From: Opitutia bacterium
GTDB taxonomy: Bacteria; Verrucomicrobiota; Verrucomicrobiia; Opitutales; Opitutaceae
Assembly (NCBI GenBank): GCA_947474365.1
Contig: CANJIU010000002.1
Coordinates: forward strand, 1 to 64,000
Length of the DNA stretch: 64,000 nt
Direction of reading: 5' to 3'
A model generated the notes under the pieces. The model was not told the origin of the DNA. It was given only the letters and a program-made list of their open reading frames with translations, and did not search any database. This document shows positions 24,393-33,166 of the stretch, piece by piece. Positions within the stretch are counted from its first letter, which is position 1. Each line of letters starts with the position of its first letter. Position numbers and translations under genes: made by a program.

Positions 24393-25757
24393 ATGCAACA
24401 CCGCTCCTTTGTCTCCCGCCGCAGCTTTCTCCAAAAAACCACGATGCTCGCCGCCACGGCGGGCCTCGGCCGCATCGGCCTGTTCAGCGCCCGCGCGCAG
24501 AGCCTGCCGAGTCCGACCGACTACAAGGCGCTCGTCTGCGTCTTCATGCTCGGTGGCAACGACGGCCACAACATGATCGTGCCGCTCTCCGGCCCCGGTC
24601 TGACCGCCTATCGCGCCGCCCGCGGCTCGCTCGCCCTGCCCGACGGCAGCGCAACGCTCCTTCCGGTTTCCGCGAAGGACGGCACTCCCTACGGGCTCAA
24701 CAGCGGCCTCGCCGCACTCCATCCGCTGTGGGCGCAGGGCCGGCTCGCTGCCATCGCCAACATGGGCATGCTCGTGAAACCGACGACGCGGCCCCAATAC
24801 CTCGGCGCCACCGTCGGCCTGCCGTCGAACCTCTTCTCTCACTCCGATCAGACGATCGCGATGCAGGCGGGGAATCCCTACGGTTCGGGAGGATCGGGTT
24901 GGGCGGGGCGCGTGGCCGATGCGACCCGCGCAAAGAATGCCGCGTCGACCTTTCCGCCGGCCATCTCGTTCGCCGGGCCTTCGCTCTTTTGCTCGGCCAA
25001 CATCGTGCAGTCGACAAGCCTCATCCCCGGCTTCAATCTCGCCGGCAACGGCATGAGCGCCTGGCCGGCCAGCGCGGCCGCGGCGAAGTCGCGGGCCCTG
25101 CAGGAGATCATTTCGTTCAACAGCGGACTCTCGGTCGTGCAGGCGGCCAACGACGTGCGGGGAGACGGTGTTGAACTCAACGGCATGCTCAACGGCCTCG
25201 GCAACTCCAGCCTGACGACGGTGTTTCCCGGCACCAGTCTGGGCCAGCAGCTGCAACAGGTCGCGCAACTCATCAGCCTGCGCGGCGCGACCGGCATGAA
25301 ACGCCAGGTGTTCTTCTGCGCGCTCGGCGGCTTCGACACCCATTCGAGCCAGAGCTGGGCGCAGTGGGATCTGATGCGCCAGCTCGCCGAAGGGATGTCC
25401 GCGTTCTACAACGCGACGGCGGAAATGGGCATCGCCGATCAGGTGACGACCTTCACGGCGAGTGAGTTTGGCCGCAGCCTGCAGCCGAGCGGCACGGGCA
25501 CCGATCATGGCTGGGGCAACCATCATCTGATCGTGGGTGGCGCCGTGAAGGGCGGCGACCTCTACGGCACATTTCCCGATTTGGCGCTCGGCGGGCCCGA
25601 CGACACGGGCGGTCGCGGCGTGCTCATCCCGACGACCTCGCTCGATCAGTTTGGTGGCACGTGCGCCCGCTGGTTCGGTGTGGACCAGACCGATATGCCG
25701 ACGGTGTTTCCCAACCTCGCCAATTTCGCGACGCCAGACCTCGGCTTTGTGGCGTGA
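24393..25757 (+). CDS. DUF1501-family protein, Tat-type leader (partner of DUF1800)
   Basis: A 454-residue protein with a twin-arginine-like leader (SRRSFLQKTT, then a hydrophobic stretch to about 32). DUF1501 belongs to the alkaline-phosphatase/sulfatase-like fold. Recognisable segments are VCVFMLGGNDGHNMIVPL near the mature N-terminus, ALGGFDTHSSQ in the middle, and TASEFGRSL with GTDHGWGNHH towards the end. The ATG at 24393 is preferred because it places the twin arginine at residues 8-9; an in-frame ATG at 24336 would add an unlikely leader. It is 78 bases after the DUF1800 gene, probably the same transcript. Tat export suggests folding or cofactor loading in the cytoplasm. Substrate unknown. 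Confidence 0.9.
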   Translation: MQHRSFVSRRSFLQKTTMLAATAGLGRIGLFSARAQSLPSPTDYKALVCVFMLGGNDGHNMIVPLSGPGLTAYRAARGSLALPDGSATLLPVSAKDGTPYGLNSGLAALHPLWAQGRLAAIANMGMLVKPTTRPQYLGATVGLPSNLFSHSDQTIAMQAGNPYGSGGSGWAGRVADATRAKNAASTFPPAISFAGPSLFCSANIVQSTSLIPGFNLAGNGMSAWPASAAAAKSRALQEIISFNSGLSVVQAANDVRGDGVELNGMLNGLGNSSLTTVFPGTSLGQQLQQVAQLISLRGATGMKRQVFFCALGGFDTHSSQSWAQWDLMRQLAEGMSAFYNATAEMGIADQVTTFTASEFGRSLQPSGTGTDHGWGNHHLIVGGAVKGGDLYGTFPDLALGGPDDTGGRGVLIPTTSLDQFGGTCARWFGVDQTDMPTVFPNLANFATPDLGFVA

Positions 25758-25758
25758 G

Positions 25759-25794
25759 CCGCTTCGCGGCCTAGCGCCGCCGGCCGCGAAGCGG
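25759..25794. terminator. GC-rich hairpin after the DUF1800-DUF1501 pair
   Basis: A perfect 13-bp inverted repeat (ccgcttcgcggcc, 25759-25771, with ggccgcgaagcgg, 25782-25794) and a 10-base loop, starting at the stop codon of the DUF1501 gene. There is no T-tract, so it is a terminator-like or mRNA-protecting structure rather than a canonical intrinsic terminator. Confidence 0.55.
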
Positions 25795-25870
25795 AACGGT
25801 GCGGTGGTCGGCATTGGGCGTGCACGAGGCATTGCCACCACCGGCCGGCGTGTTTCGCTGGCCGTGCTTC

Positions 25871-26614
25871 ATGGAGTCCGACCCAAATCCACCCGCCGGC
25901 TCGCCCGCGCAGTTTCAGACCACGCGCTGGAGTCTGATCGTGCGGGCGCGCGGCGAAGGCGGGGTGGCCAGGGCCGCGCTCGAGGCGCTGTGCCGTGCCT
26001 ACTGGTTTCCGCTCTATGCGTTTGCCCGGCGCAACGGTGCCTCACGGCACGACGCCGAGGATCTGACGCAGGCCTTTTTCTCGCACGTGCTCGCGACGGA
26101 TTTCATCGCGCGCGCGGAGCCGGAAAAGGGCCGCTTCCGGTCGTTCCTCCTCGCTTCGCTGCGAAATTTCATGGCGAAGGAGCACGCCCGCGAATCCGCG
26201 CAGAAACGCGGCGGCGGCGCGCGGCCGGTGGATTTTGACGAGAACGCCGCGGAGGAGCGCCTCGGCCTCACCGCGGGCCGTGCCGAACTGACGCCGAGTG
26301 AACACTTCGAGCGGGACTGGGCGCTCGCGCTGCTGGAGCAGGCGCTGGATCGACTCGGCGCCGAGCAGCGGGCGATGGGCCGCGCGGAATTGTTTGCCCG
26401 GCTCCGACCGCTCCTGCGCGCGGGTCCCGAGCGAGGGGACTACGAGGCATTGTCGATCGAGCTCGGCATCAATCGGAGCACGCTCACCGTCACGGTGCAC
26501 CGGCTGCAGCAGCGCTACCGCGAGCTCGTGCGCGCGGAAATCCTCCAGACCGTGGCCGACGCCGATGATCTCGAGGACGAGATGCGCCACCTGCTCGCGA
26601 TCCTGCAAACCTGA
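25871..26614 (+). CDS. ECF-type sigma factor, TTRWSL subfamily
   Basis: A 247-residue sigma factor of a subfamily distinct from those at 19157 and 34714. It opens with FQTTRWSLIVRARG, followed by region 2 (ALCRAYWFPLYAFARRNG, DAEDLTQAFFSHVL, GRFRSFLLASLRNFMAKEH) and, after a linker, a region 4 with a helix-turn-helix (LSIELGINRSTLTVTVHRLQQRYRELV). The ATG at 25871 is chosen because it precedes the conserved TTRWSL by a short leader. It is 100 bases upstream of a zinc-ribbon kinase, from which it is separated by a perfect palindrome, and probably works with that kinase. Confidence 0.9.
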   Translation: MESDPNPPAGSPAQFQTTRWSLIVRARGEGGVARAALEALCRAYWFPLYAFARRNGASRHDAEDLTQAFFSHVLATDFIARAEPEKGRFRSFLLASLRNFMAKEHARESAQKRGGGARPVDFDENAAEERLGLTAGRAELTPSEHFERDWALALLEQALDRLGAEQRAMGRAELFARLRPLLRAGPERGDYEALSIELGINRSTLTVTVHRLQQRYRELVRAEILQTVADADDLEDEMRHLLAILQT

Positions 26615-26649
26615 TCCGTTCCCATGCGCCATTGCAACGATCTGCGTCC

Positions 26650-26688
26650 CCGGAAAAAGTGTCACTTAATACGTGACACTTTTTCCGG
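26650..26688. repeat. Perfect 16-bp palindrome between ECF sigma and kinase genes
   Basis: Left arm ccggaaaaagtgtcac (26650-26665), 7-base spacer ttaatac, right arm gtgacactttttccgg (26673-26688). It ends 26 bases before the kinase ATG. Possible roles are a REP-like mobile palindrome, an attenuating hairpin between the two cistrons (the right arm has a run of five T), or an operator. It is AT-richer than its surroundings, which favours insertion of a mobile palindrome. None of these can be decided here. Confidence 0.8.
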
Positions 26689-26714
26689 CGCGGCCGGCCC
26701 TGGGAAAAATCATC

Positions 26715-28994
26715 ATGGCTGAGATCGAAACACACTGTCCGACGTGTCAGGCTGCGCTCAATGCCGCGGTTTTGGGCGGGCTGTGTCCGCGCTGCGTGTC
26801 CGGCTGGATGCTGGCGGATTCCCCGCCGGTGCCTTTGCGCAGCGGGGCGTCCGCCTCGGGTCTGCCGATCCGGCGGCTGGGTGACTACGAATTGCTGGGC
26901 GAATTGGGTCGCGGCGGCATGGGTGTGGTTTTTCGCGCGCGCCAGGAAAGCCTCAACCGCGTGGTGGCGCTCAAACTCATGCACCGGACGCTGAGTGAAG
27001 ATCGGGAGCATGCGGCGCGTTTTCTGAGTGAGGCGCGGATGGCGGCGAGCCTGCGGCACCCGGGAATCGTGGCGATCTACGACCTGGGGCGACTGGAGGG
27101 CGTGCCGTTTTTCACGATGGAATTGGTGGACGGTTCCAGCTTGGAGGGACTGCTCGCCGACGGGCCGGTCGCACCGGCGCGGGCCGCGGAGTTGGTGATG
27201 ATCGTGGCGCAGAGCATCGCGCACGCCCACGGGCACGGCGTGGTGCACCGCGATCTCAAACCGTCCAACGTGCTGCTCGACCTGGACGGCCGGCCGAAGC
27301 TGGCGGACTTCGGCCTGGCAAAGGACCTCACGGGGCTTGCCTCGCGCGGGACAACCCAGCCGGGTTTCCTGATTGGCACACCGGCGCACATGGCTCCGGA
27401 GCAGGCGGCGGGCGACACCAGCGGGCAGCCGGCGGTGGATATCTACGGGTTGGGCGCGCTGCTCTATCATCTGCTCACGGGTTGCGTGCCGCACAATGCG
27501 TCGACGCTCGATGCGGTATTGCGCCAGATCATCGAGGAGGTGCCGCTGGCGCCGCGCACGCTGGTCGCGGATCTGCCGCCACCGATCGAGGCTATCGTGC
27601 TGCGCTGCCTCGCGAAGCGTCCGGGCGATCGGTACGCGTCGGCCCGCGAGGTGGCGGAGGAACTGGAACGGTTTCTCAGCGGCGAGCCGGTGCGGGCGAT
27701 GGGCGAAGGCGCGGCGGGGATGACGTTTTTCCTCGAGGCGGCGAGCCCGCGGCTGCGGGCGTACGATTTGTTTCTGCAGGCCCAGCGGCAGCACGAGGAT
27801 CGCGGGCTGTTTGCGGACTCGCTGGCCGAAGTCGAGGCGCGCCTGAACGACGCGCTCCGGTTGGATCCGCGGCTGGCGCGGGCGCACCTGCTGCTCTGCG
27901 AAATCCATCTTGCGCACTATTTCATCGGCTTCGATCCGTCGGCGACGCGGTTGCGCCGGGCCGAGGCGGCGCTCGCGGCCGCGGAGTCGCTTGGCGCCGA
28001 GGCGACGGAGCTGATGCGGATGCGCGGCTTCTTCCTCTATTGGGGGCGGCGCGACAACGCGGCCGCGACGAGGGCGTTTGAGCACGCGGTGCGCGCGATG
28101 CCAAACAGCGCGGACGCGATCTACAATCTTGCGCTCGTGCACCGCCGCGCGGGCCGGTGGGATCAGGCGTTGAAGGGCTTTGCGCGATCGCAGGAACTCG
28201 ATCCGCGCAATCCCCGCATCGCGCGCGAGGCGGCCTATACGCTGGAAATGACGCGCGACTACGCCGGAGCCCTGAAGGTGTTTCGGGTGCAGCAGTCGCT
28301 CTCGCCAGGCGATCCGACGGTGCAGTCGCTCGTGTTGGTCATGCAGCTGTGTGTCGATCACAGCCTCGACTGGGCGATCGCGGGGTTTTCCGCGCTGCCG
28401 ACCGACGCGGACGGGATCATCGCCAAGTGGCGCTCTTTGTTTTACGCGTGGCGCGGGCGCACGGCGGAGGCGCTCGCGGTGTTGCCGCCGCTGCTTGCAC
28501 GCGGCGGTGTGGCGCTCGGCGAGGAGTTGCTGCTGCAGGCGCGGGTACGCCAACTTGCGGGTGATCCCGCTTGGCGCCCGCTCGCGGAACGCGCCTGCAT
28601 GGTGCTGCGGCCGGAAGTCGCGGTGGAACATGCCGGTGCGGCGGTTCCGTTGATGATGCTGGCCACGCTCGAGGCGATGCTGGGAGAGGCCGAGGCGGCC
28701 GTCCGCGATGCGGACCGCGCGGTGGATCTGCGCGTGGCCAGCGGCGACATGGTGCTCGGCGCAGCGTTGTCCGGCGCGCGACTGATCCGGCGGGAGCCTG
28801 GGCGGCTCGCGGTGCTGGCGCTGGTCGGCGACGACGAACGGTTTTTCTCCGAGCTGAAACACTTGATCAACATCCCGTCGTCGGTCGACCCCGTGATGTT
28901 GCGGCTCGATCCGATCTTTGCCCGCCTGCGATCCGACGTGAGGTTCGCGCCCTTGCTCGCGGAGGCGCGTACACCGATCAAGTTCGCCGGCTGA
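26715..28994 (+). CDS. Ser/Thr protein kinase with N-terminal zinc ribbon and TPR C-terminus
   Basis: A 759-residue kinase differing from the other three. It starts with a four-cysteine zinc-ribbon (C8, C11, C24, C27; HCPTC and LCPRC). The kinase domain at about 55-325 has loop GRGGMGVVF, K87 (VALK), D180 (HRD) and a DFG motif (LADFGLAK). The C-terminal half (about 345-750) is TPR-like (ALRLDPRLARAHLLL, NSADAIYNLALVHRRAGRWDQAL). I see no clear membrane helix, so it is probably cytoplasmic. The ATG at 26715 is chosen over an in-frame GTG at 26673 inside the palindrome because the zinc ribbon begins directly after it. Partner of the TTRWSL-type ECF factor upstream. It converges with the gene at 29004, 9 bases between stops. 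Confidence 0.92.
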   Translation: MAEIETHCPTCQAALNAAVLGGLCPRCVSGWMLADSPPVPLRSGASASGLPIRRLGDYELLGELGRGGMGVVFRARQESLNRVVALKLMHRTLSEDREHAARFLSEARMAASLRHPGIVAIYDLGRLEGVPFFTMELVDGSSLEGLLADGPVAPARAAELVMIVAQSIAHAHGHGVVHRDLKPSNVLLDLDGRPKLADFGLAKDLTGLASRGTTQPGFLIGTPAHMAPEQAAGDTSGQPAVDIYGLGALLYHLLTGCVPHNASTLDAVLRQIIEEVPLAPRTLVADLPPPIEAIVLRCLAKRPGDRYASAREVAEELERFLSGEPVRAMGEGAAGMTFFLEAASPRLRAYDLFLQAQRQHEDRGLFADSLAEVEARLNDALRLDPRLARAHLLLCEIHLAHYFIGFDPSATRLRRAEAALAAAESLGAEATELMRMRGFFLYWGRRDNAAATRAFEHAVRAMPNSADAIYNLALVHRRAGRWDQALKGFARSQELDPRNPRIAREAAYTLEMTRDYAGALKVFRVQQSLSPGDPTVQSLVLVMQLCVDHSLDWAIAGFSALPTDADGIIAKWRSLFYAWRGRTAEALAVLPPLLARGGVALGEELLLQARVRQLAGDPAWRPLAERACMVLRPEVAVEHAGAAVPLMMLATLEAMLGEAEAAVRDADRAVDLRVASGDMVLGAALSGARLIRREPGRLAVLALVGDDERFFSELKHLINIPSSVDPVMLRLDPIFARLRSDVRFAPLLAEARTPIKFAG

Positions 28995-29003
28995 GGCGCT
29001 GGC

Positions 29004-32000
29004 TCACGGCACCTCGTAGACTTCGACCAGCGCGATGCCCGAGGCGTTGTTGGCTCCGCTCACCTGGACGGTGTACGCGCCGGGCGACAGCGTAACGAGC
29101 AGGGCGCTGTCGCGGCTGCCCTCGGGCAACGCAAACGCGCCGACTGTTCCGGCGGTGGCGCGGATCGCGGCGGCGTTGTGGGCGGAATTCCATGCCGTGT
29201 TGGCCGCCACGATCTGCGAACCGAAAAACAACGTGATCACCGGCTCTGTGAGTGCGCCGCTGACGTTGAACGCGGTCCCGAGGGTGGGGCCCACGGCGCG
29301 AATCAGGACGGTCTTCGCCGCACCGGCGCTGACCACCAGACCCGGGATGAGGATATTGGCGCCGGTGCCGACCTGGGCGCGCACCGCCATGTTGATCAGG
29401 CGCGATGTGCCGGCGGCGGGCGAGGTTTCGGTGTCGTAAATTTCCACCAACGCGATGCCGGTCGGGTTGCCCACGCCGGTGACTTGCGCGGTGTAGGCGC
29501 CAGGGGCAAGTCGGGCGACGAGCGCCGCGTCGCGGCTGTTGGAGGCGAGCCCAAATGCGCCCGCGGCGGCGAACGACGGCGCGTCGGCCGTGGCCCAGTT
29601 GTCATTCGTGGCGGCGATGCGCGTGGTGGAGTCGGGCCCGAGCAACGTGAGCACGGGATCAGGCAACACGCCCGCGACGTTGAAGGGCGCCGCGCTGAGG
29701 GTGGGGCCGACGGCCCGGACGAGCACGGTCTTGCCCGAACCGGGACCCACGACAAAGCCGGCGGTCAGCGTGTTCGCCCCCGAGCTGGTGGTGGCGCGGG
29801 CCGCGAGATTGACGAGTCGGCTCGGTGGCTCGGCGTTCGCCGGGTCTCCCAGCGCGGCGATCCACTGACGCAACAGCGTTTCCCCCGCGACGTCCCGCTC
29901 GTTCGTCGCGAGCGGAGGCATCTGACCCGGGCCGCGGCGGGCGACGCGCTGCAGCAACCGGGAGTGAGCGGCGTCGCCCGGCACGATCACGCGGTTCGAG
30001 GGATCACCGCCGTCGTCGACGAGTTTGCCGTTGATCAGATTGGCGAACGAGAGCGGCGTGGCGGCGCGGGCATCGATCGAACCGAGCGCGCTGCCACCGG
30101 GCTGATGACACGGCGAGCAATTCGCGTCGACGTAGGACCGGGCGCGCAGCTCGAGCGGAGCGGTCGGATCGTCCGCCGCGGCGAGCGCCGGCCAGCCGCT
30201 GCGATTCGTCGGTACGCCCGTGAGATAGCCGGCGGCGGCGAGGGCGGTGATGAGGTTGGCGCTGCCACCGGGGAAAGCCTGGTCGCGGTTCAATTGCCGC
30301 GTGTTGAAGCTGAGCGCGAATCCTCCGGCGGCGGTGTGACACGTGAGGCACTCGGCGCGACCGGGAAAGTGCCACGTTTGCGTGCGGGTGACTCCCTGCT
30401 CGGCGATGGTGAAATTCTGGTCGGCTCCGTCTTCGGGCACGAGGGTCGCGTCGCTTTGCCCGTCATTCCAACGATAGGTGAAGCCGTAGATCCCGGCCGC
30501 AGTCTTCACGAGAAAACGCGTCTCGACGCGACGAGACGTCGCCGGATTGCCGCGGGTGAGCTCGAGGTCAAAGTGCTTCACCCAGACCGCGCCGGTCGGA
30601 AGTGTCCAGGCGCCGTCGGTCGCAAAACCAAATTGACCGGTTGCGTCCGGCAACGCGAACCAGCGCCGCTTCGTCGCGGCGTCGGACCAGAATGACACGT
30701 TGGGCTCGTAGGCAATCATGCCGGCGGCGGGCGTCAGGGTGGTGAGATTGGCAAACGCGCCTGTGGCGGAGAGTGTGGCGGGCAACGCCGTGCCACTGTT
30801 GGCGGGAGTGGCGACGAGGCGCTTGATGGCGTTTTCCGCGAGGCTGGTGAGCAGGACGTCACCGGTCGCGGGATCGAGGCCGAAGGAACTGATTCCGCCG
30901 TTCGTCGCGAGGAGTTGCACGCGGTCGGCGCTCACCGGTTTGTCGCCGTCGGGATTGAGCGCCCAAATCCGGCCGCTGACGTAGTCGGCAAACAGATACT
31001 GACCGACGAGGGCGGGAAGGCGCGTGCCCCGGTAGACGAGACCGCCGATTACCGACGAACCCTGTGCTGGATTCGGATAGTCCCAGATCGGCCCCGTGAA
31101 AACGGCGGCGGCGGGCGGACCGGCGCGTGGTCCGGCAAGATTGCCCTCGCGGTAGTTCCACCCGTAGTTGCCGCCGCGCACGACGAGGTCGATCTCTTCC
31201 CGTGCGCCCTGCCCGACGTCCCCAACCCAGAGCCGGCCGGTGGCGGGATCGAACGACATGCGCCACGGATTACGCAGTCCGATCGCCCAGAACTCGGTGC
31301 GCACGGCCGCGGCGGAGACGGCGGCGCCGTTGAAGGTCGTGACGTCGACGAACGGGTTGTCCGGTGGCACGGTGTACGTGCCGGCATGCACTGCTGGGTG
31401 CGGGTTCGGCACGAGCGAGCCGGGTTTGCGGTCGACGTCGAGACGCAGGATGCCCGAGAAGAAATCGCGGTCGATCCGCTGGCTGTTTTGAAATTGATCG
31501 TTGGCTCCGCCCTCATCGCCGATCGAAAGATAGAGATAGCCGTCGGGACCAAAGAGCAATTGCCCGCCGTTGTGATTGTCGGCCTCGTCGCGCTGCGTGA
31601 TCAGAGGCTGATCGGAAGTGGGGTCGGCGACATTGGGATCCGTCGCCGAAACGCGGAAACGCGACAACCGGTCGTGTAGTCCGGTACCCGCCGTGGTGGT
31701 GGTGGTAATCGTGTGCCAGATGAAGAACTGTCCGTTGGCGGCGTAATTGGGATGGAAGGCGAGGGCGAGGAGCCCGCGCTCGTCACCGGTACTGCCGGGC
31801 GCAGTCGTGACGCGCGATGAGAGATCGAGAAACAACGTGCGGGTCGGCGTGGCCGCGGTGACGTCGGGGATGACATAGATGCGGCCGGTCTTCTCCACGA
31901 CGAACAGGCGGCGAGTCTCCCCGGGTGGAGTCACGAGTGCGACGGGTTGATCGAAGGACAACGGCGGAAACGCCCGGACGGTTGCGTAGTTCGTCACCGG

Positions 32001-32123
32001 CGAAATCGTGCCGAGGCGGAGTGACGATGCGGCCGTGCGCACCAGCGCCTGGGCGGACAAGTGCGGCGCACTGGCGGCCGCGAGTGAGATCGCGGCGGTC
32101 ACGTATCGCAGGCGGAGGTGCAT
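29004..32123 (-). CDS. Secreted PQQ-type sugar dehydrogenase/cytochrome c with tandem C-terminal domains
   Basis: A 1039-residue exported protein (signal peptide about 1-25). A beta-propeller of the soluble glucose/sorbosone dehydrogenase type covers about 45-415 (LFVVEKTGRIYVI, RGLLALAFHPNYAANGQFF, LLFGPDGYLYLSIGDEGG, GLRNPWRMSFDPATGRLWVGDVGQ, GGNYGWNYREG). A cytochrome-like part with two CxxCH haem motifs (AECLTCHT and NCSPCHQP) and a late GQMPPL Met follows, about 440-760. Two copies of the C-terminal domain also found at 12421 end the protein (VRAVGPTLSA and IRAVGPTLGT; terminal EVYEVP). Likely periplasmic or surface oxidation of an aldose, with electrons passed through the haems. PQQ binding is family knowledge, not visible directly. 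Confidence 0.87.
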   Translation of the reverse strand: MHLRLRYVTAAISLAAASAPHLSAQALVRTAASSLRLGTISPVTNYATVRAFPPLSFDQPVALVTPPGETRRLFVVEKTGRIYVIPDVTAATPTRTLFLDLSSRVTTAPGSTGDERGLLALAFHPNYAANGQFFIWHTITTTTTAGTGLHDRLSRFRVSATDPNVADPTSDQPLITQRDEADNHNGGQLLFGPDGYLYLSIGDEGGANDQFQNSQRIDRDFFSGILRLDVDRKPGSLVPNPHPAVHAGTYTVPPDNPFVDVTTFNGAAVSAAAVRTEFWAIGLRNPWRMSFDPATGRLWVGDVGQGAREEIDLVVRGGNYGWNYREGNLAGPRAGPPAAAVFTGPIWDYPNPAQGSSVIGGLVYRGTRLPALVGQYLFADYVSGRIWALNPDGDKPVSADRVQLLATNGGISSFGLDPATGDVLLTSLAENAIKRLVATPANSGTALPATLSATGAFANLTTLTPAAGMIAYEPNVSFWSDAATKRRWFALPDATGQFGFATDGAWTLPTGAVWVKHFDLELTRGNPATSRRVETRFLVKTAAGIYGFTYRWNDGQSDATLVPEDGADQNFTIAEQGVTRTQTWHFPGRAECLTCHTAAGGFALSFNTRQLNRDQAFPGGSANLITALAAAGYLTGVPTNRSGWPALAAADDPTAPLELRARSYVDANCSPCHQPGGSALGSIDARAATPLSFANLINGKLVDDGGDPSNRVIVPGDAAHSRLLQRVARRGPGQMPPLATNERDVAGETLLRQWIAALGDPANAEPPSRLVNLAARATTSSGANTLTAGFVVGPGSGKTVLVRAVGPTLSAAPFNVAGVLPDPVLTLLGPDSTTRIAATNDNWATADAPSFAAAGAFGLASNSRDAALVARLAPGAYTAQVTGVGNPTGIALVEIYDTETSPAAGTSRLINMAVRAQVGTGANILIPGLVVSAGAAKTVLIRAVGPTLGTAFNVSGALTEPVITLFFGSQIVAANTAWNSAHNAAAIRATAGTVGAFALPEGSRDSALLVTLSPGAYTVQVSGANNASGIALVEVYEVP

Positions 32124-32198
32124 GGGTTCGCTCGCGAGACTGGCGAACCTTTGGCGGCTGGCAATGATCGTGGCGTCGCATCCGCAGGAAATTTCGAG

Positions 32199-32327
32199 TT
32201 ACCGGGCCGCGGTCGCGGGCGCGAGGGGTCGGGGCGATTGTCTTCGCGGAATCGGGAAACTGAGCGCGAACACGGTGACGGCGAACAACAGAAAGGCGGC
32301 AGCTGGGATGATATCGCTGGGCTTCAT
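32199..32327 (-). CDS. Small 42-residue single-helix membrane protein
   Basis: An ATG frame starting 10 bases after the stop of the CxxCH membrane protein, encoding MKPSDIIPAAA, a hydrophobic helix (FLLFAVTVFALSF), then a basic, proline-rich tail with RRQSPRP and a stop. The single helix with charged tail, tight spacing and co-direction with both neighbours support a real small membrane protein, possibly a subunit of the dehydrogenase electron-transfer chain. No clear Shine-Dalgarno is visible and no homologue is known to me, so it remains hypothetical. Confidence 0.45.
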   Translation of the reverse strand: MKPSDIIPAAAFLLFAVTVFALSFPIPRRQSPRPLAPATAAR

Positions 32328-32337
32328 GGAACGGCGC

Positions 32338-33078
32338 TCAGTGTTTCTTTTCGTGGCAGTTCGCGCACACGGCGCCGCGACGAACCTTGTGCACGGGTTT
32401 TCCGAGCTCGCGTTTGAGTTCGGCGTCGCTCAACGCCTGTGCAGCCAAGGCGGTTTTCGTGCCGGGCGTCGAGAGGGAGTCTGATTTCACCTTGCGCCAC
32501 GATGGACGGGGATCGGTGGCCTCGAAGGTGTCCTTGTAGTCGGGGGGAGTCGGTCCGTCCGCGTAATTTATGATGCGACCGTTGGGAAACTCGGCGCTGA
32601 GGATGCCGCCCCGGCGGAAGGGAAAATTGGCGAGATAGTCTTCACCCGCAATCGTCCTCAGGCTCTTGACGTATTTGTCGGGCCCGACCAGGTCTTCATA
32701 GCGGACGACCGTGGTCCCGTTTTCGAGGAAGAACTGATCTGCCGCCGCGGCCAGTTGCCGGATGTTGCAGAGCACCGCCTTGTCCTGGGAGGAGGTCCGG
32801 ACCTTTTGAAAACTCGATCCGAGGCCGTAGAGCGGTGCCGAAACGCCGATACAAATGGCTCCGCTGATCAGCGCGGAACGCCAGCGGGCGACGCGCACCA
32901 CGGCGGTCAGGAGGGCGGCGACGGGAGTCGCGGTCATCCAGAGCGCGATGAACAGACGGATGTCGCGCAGGTTCTGCATCACGGGAATGCGCCAGGCGTG
33001 TTTGTAGAGCAAAATGGCGGCGGCCAGGCCGACGGCGAGGGAGAGGAGGGAGACCCGGAGGATGGAGAGATTGCGCAT
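32338..33078 (-). CDS. Three-helix membrane protein with pseudopilin-like segment and C-terminal CxxCH
   Basis: A 246-residue inner-membrane protein. Three predicted helices lie in the first 110 residues (SLLSLAVGLAAAILLY; LFIALWMTATPVAALLTAV; ALISGAICIGVSAPLYG). A following segment reads like the soluble part of verrucomicrobial pseudopilin-type proteins (CNIRQLAAAADQFFLENG, then YEDLVGPDKYVKSL). The last residues are VCANCHEKKH, a single CxxCH motif that could bind haem c. The ATG at 33078 is chosen at the start of the first helix. It lies between the kinase and the secreted dehydrogenase, so an electron-transfer or sensing role in that context is plausible but inferred. No named family recognised. 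Confidence 0.75.
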   Translation of the reverse strand: MRNLSILRVSLLSLAVGLAAAILLYKHAWRIPVMQNLRDIRLFIALWMTATPVAALLTAVVRVARWRSALISGAICIGVSAPLYGLGSSFQKVRTSSQDKAVLCNIRQLAAAADQFFLENGTTVVRYEDLVGPDKYVKSLRTIAGEDYLANFPFRRGGILSAEFPNGRIINYADGPTPPDYKDTFEATDPRPSWRKVKSDSLSTPGTKTALAAQALSDAELKRELGKPVHKVRRGAVCANCHEKKH

Positions 33079-33166
33079 GGGAGGAGTGGCTTCATCGGGA
33101 TCTGCGAAATTCCTCCTGCCGCGGAGATCATCACCGCGAATTATTTTTTTCCGGCGACCGGGGAGA

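Noticed and set aside
33120..33138. Imperfect palindrome cgcggagat-c-atcaccgcg near the locus B kinase end
   Set aside because: One mismatch in 9-bp arms in GC-rich DNA is expected by chance, and it is not clearly placed at a promoter.
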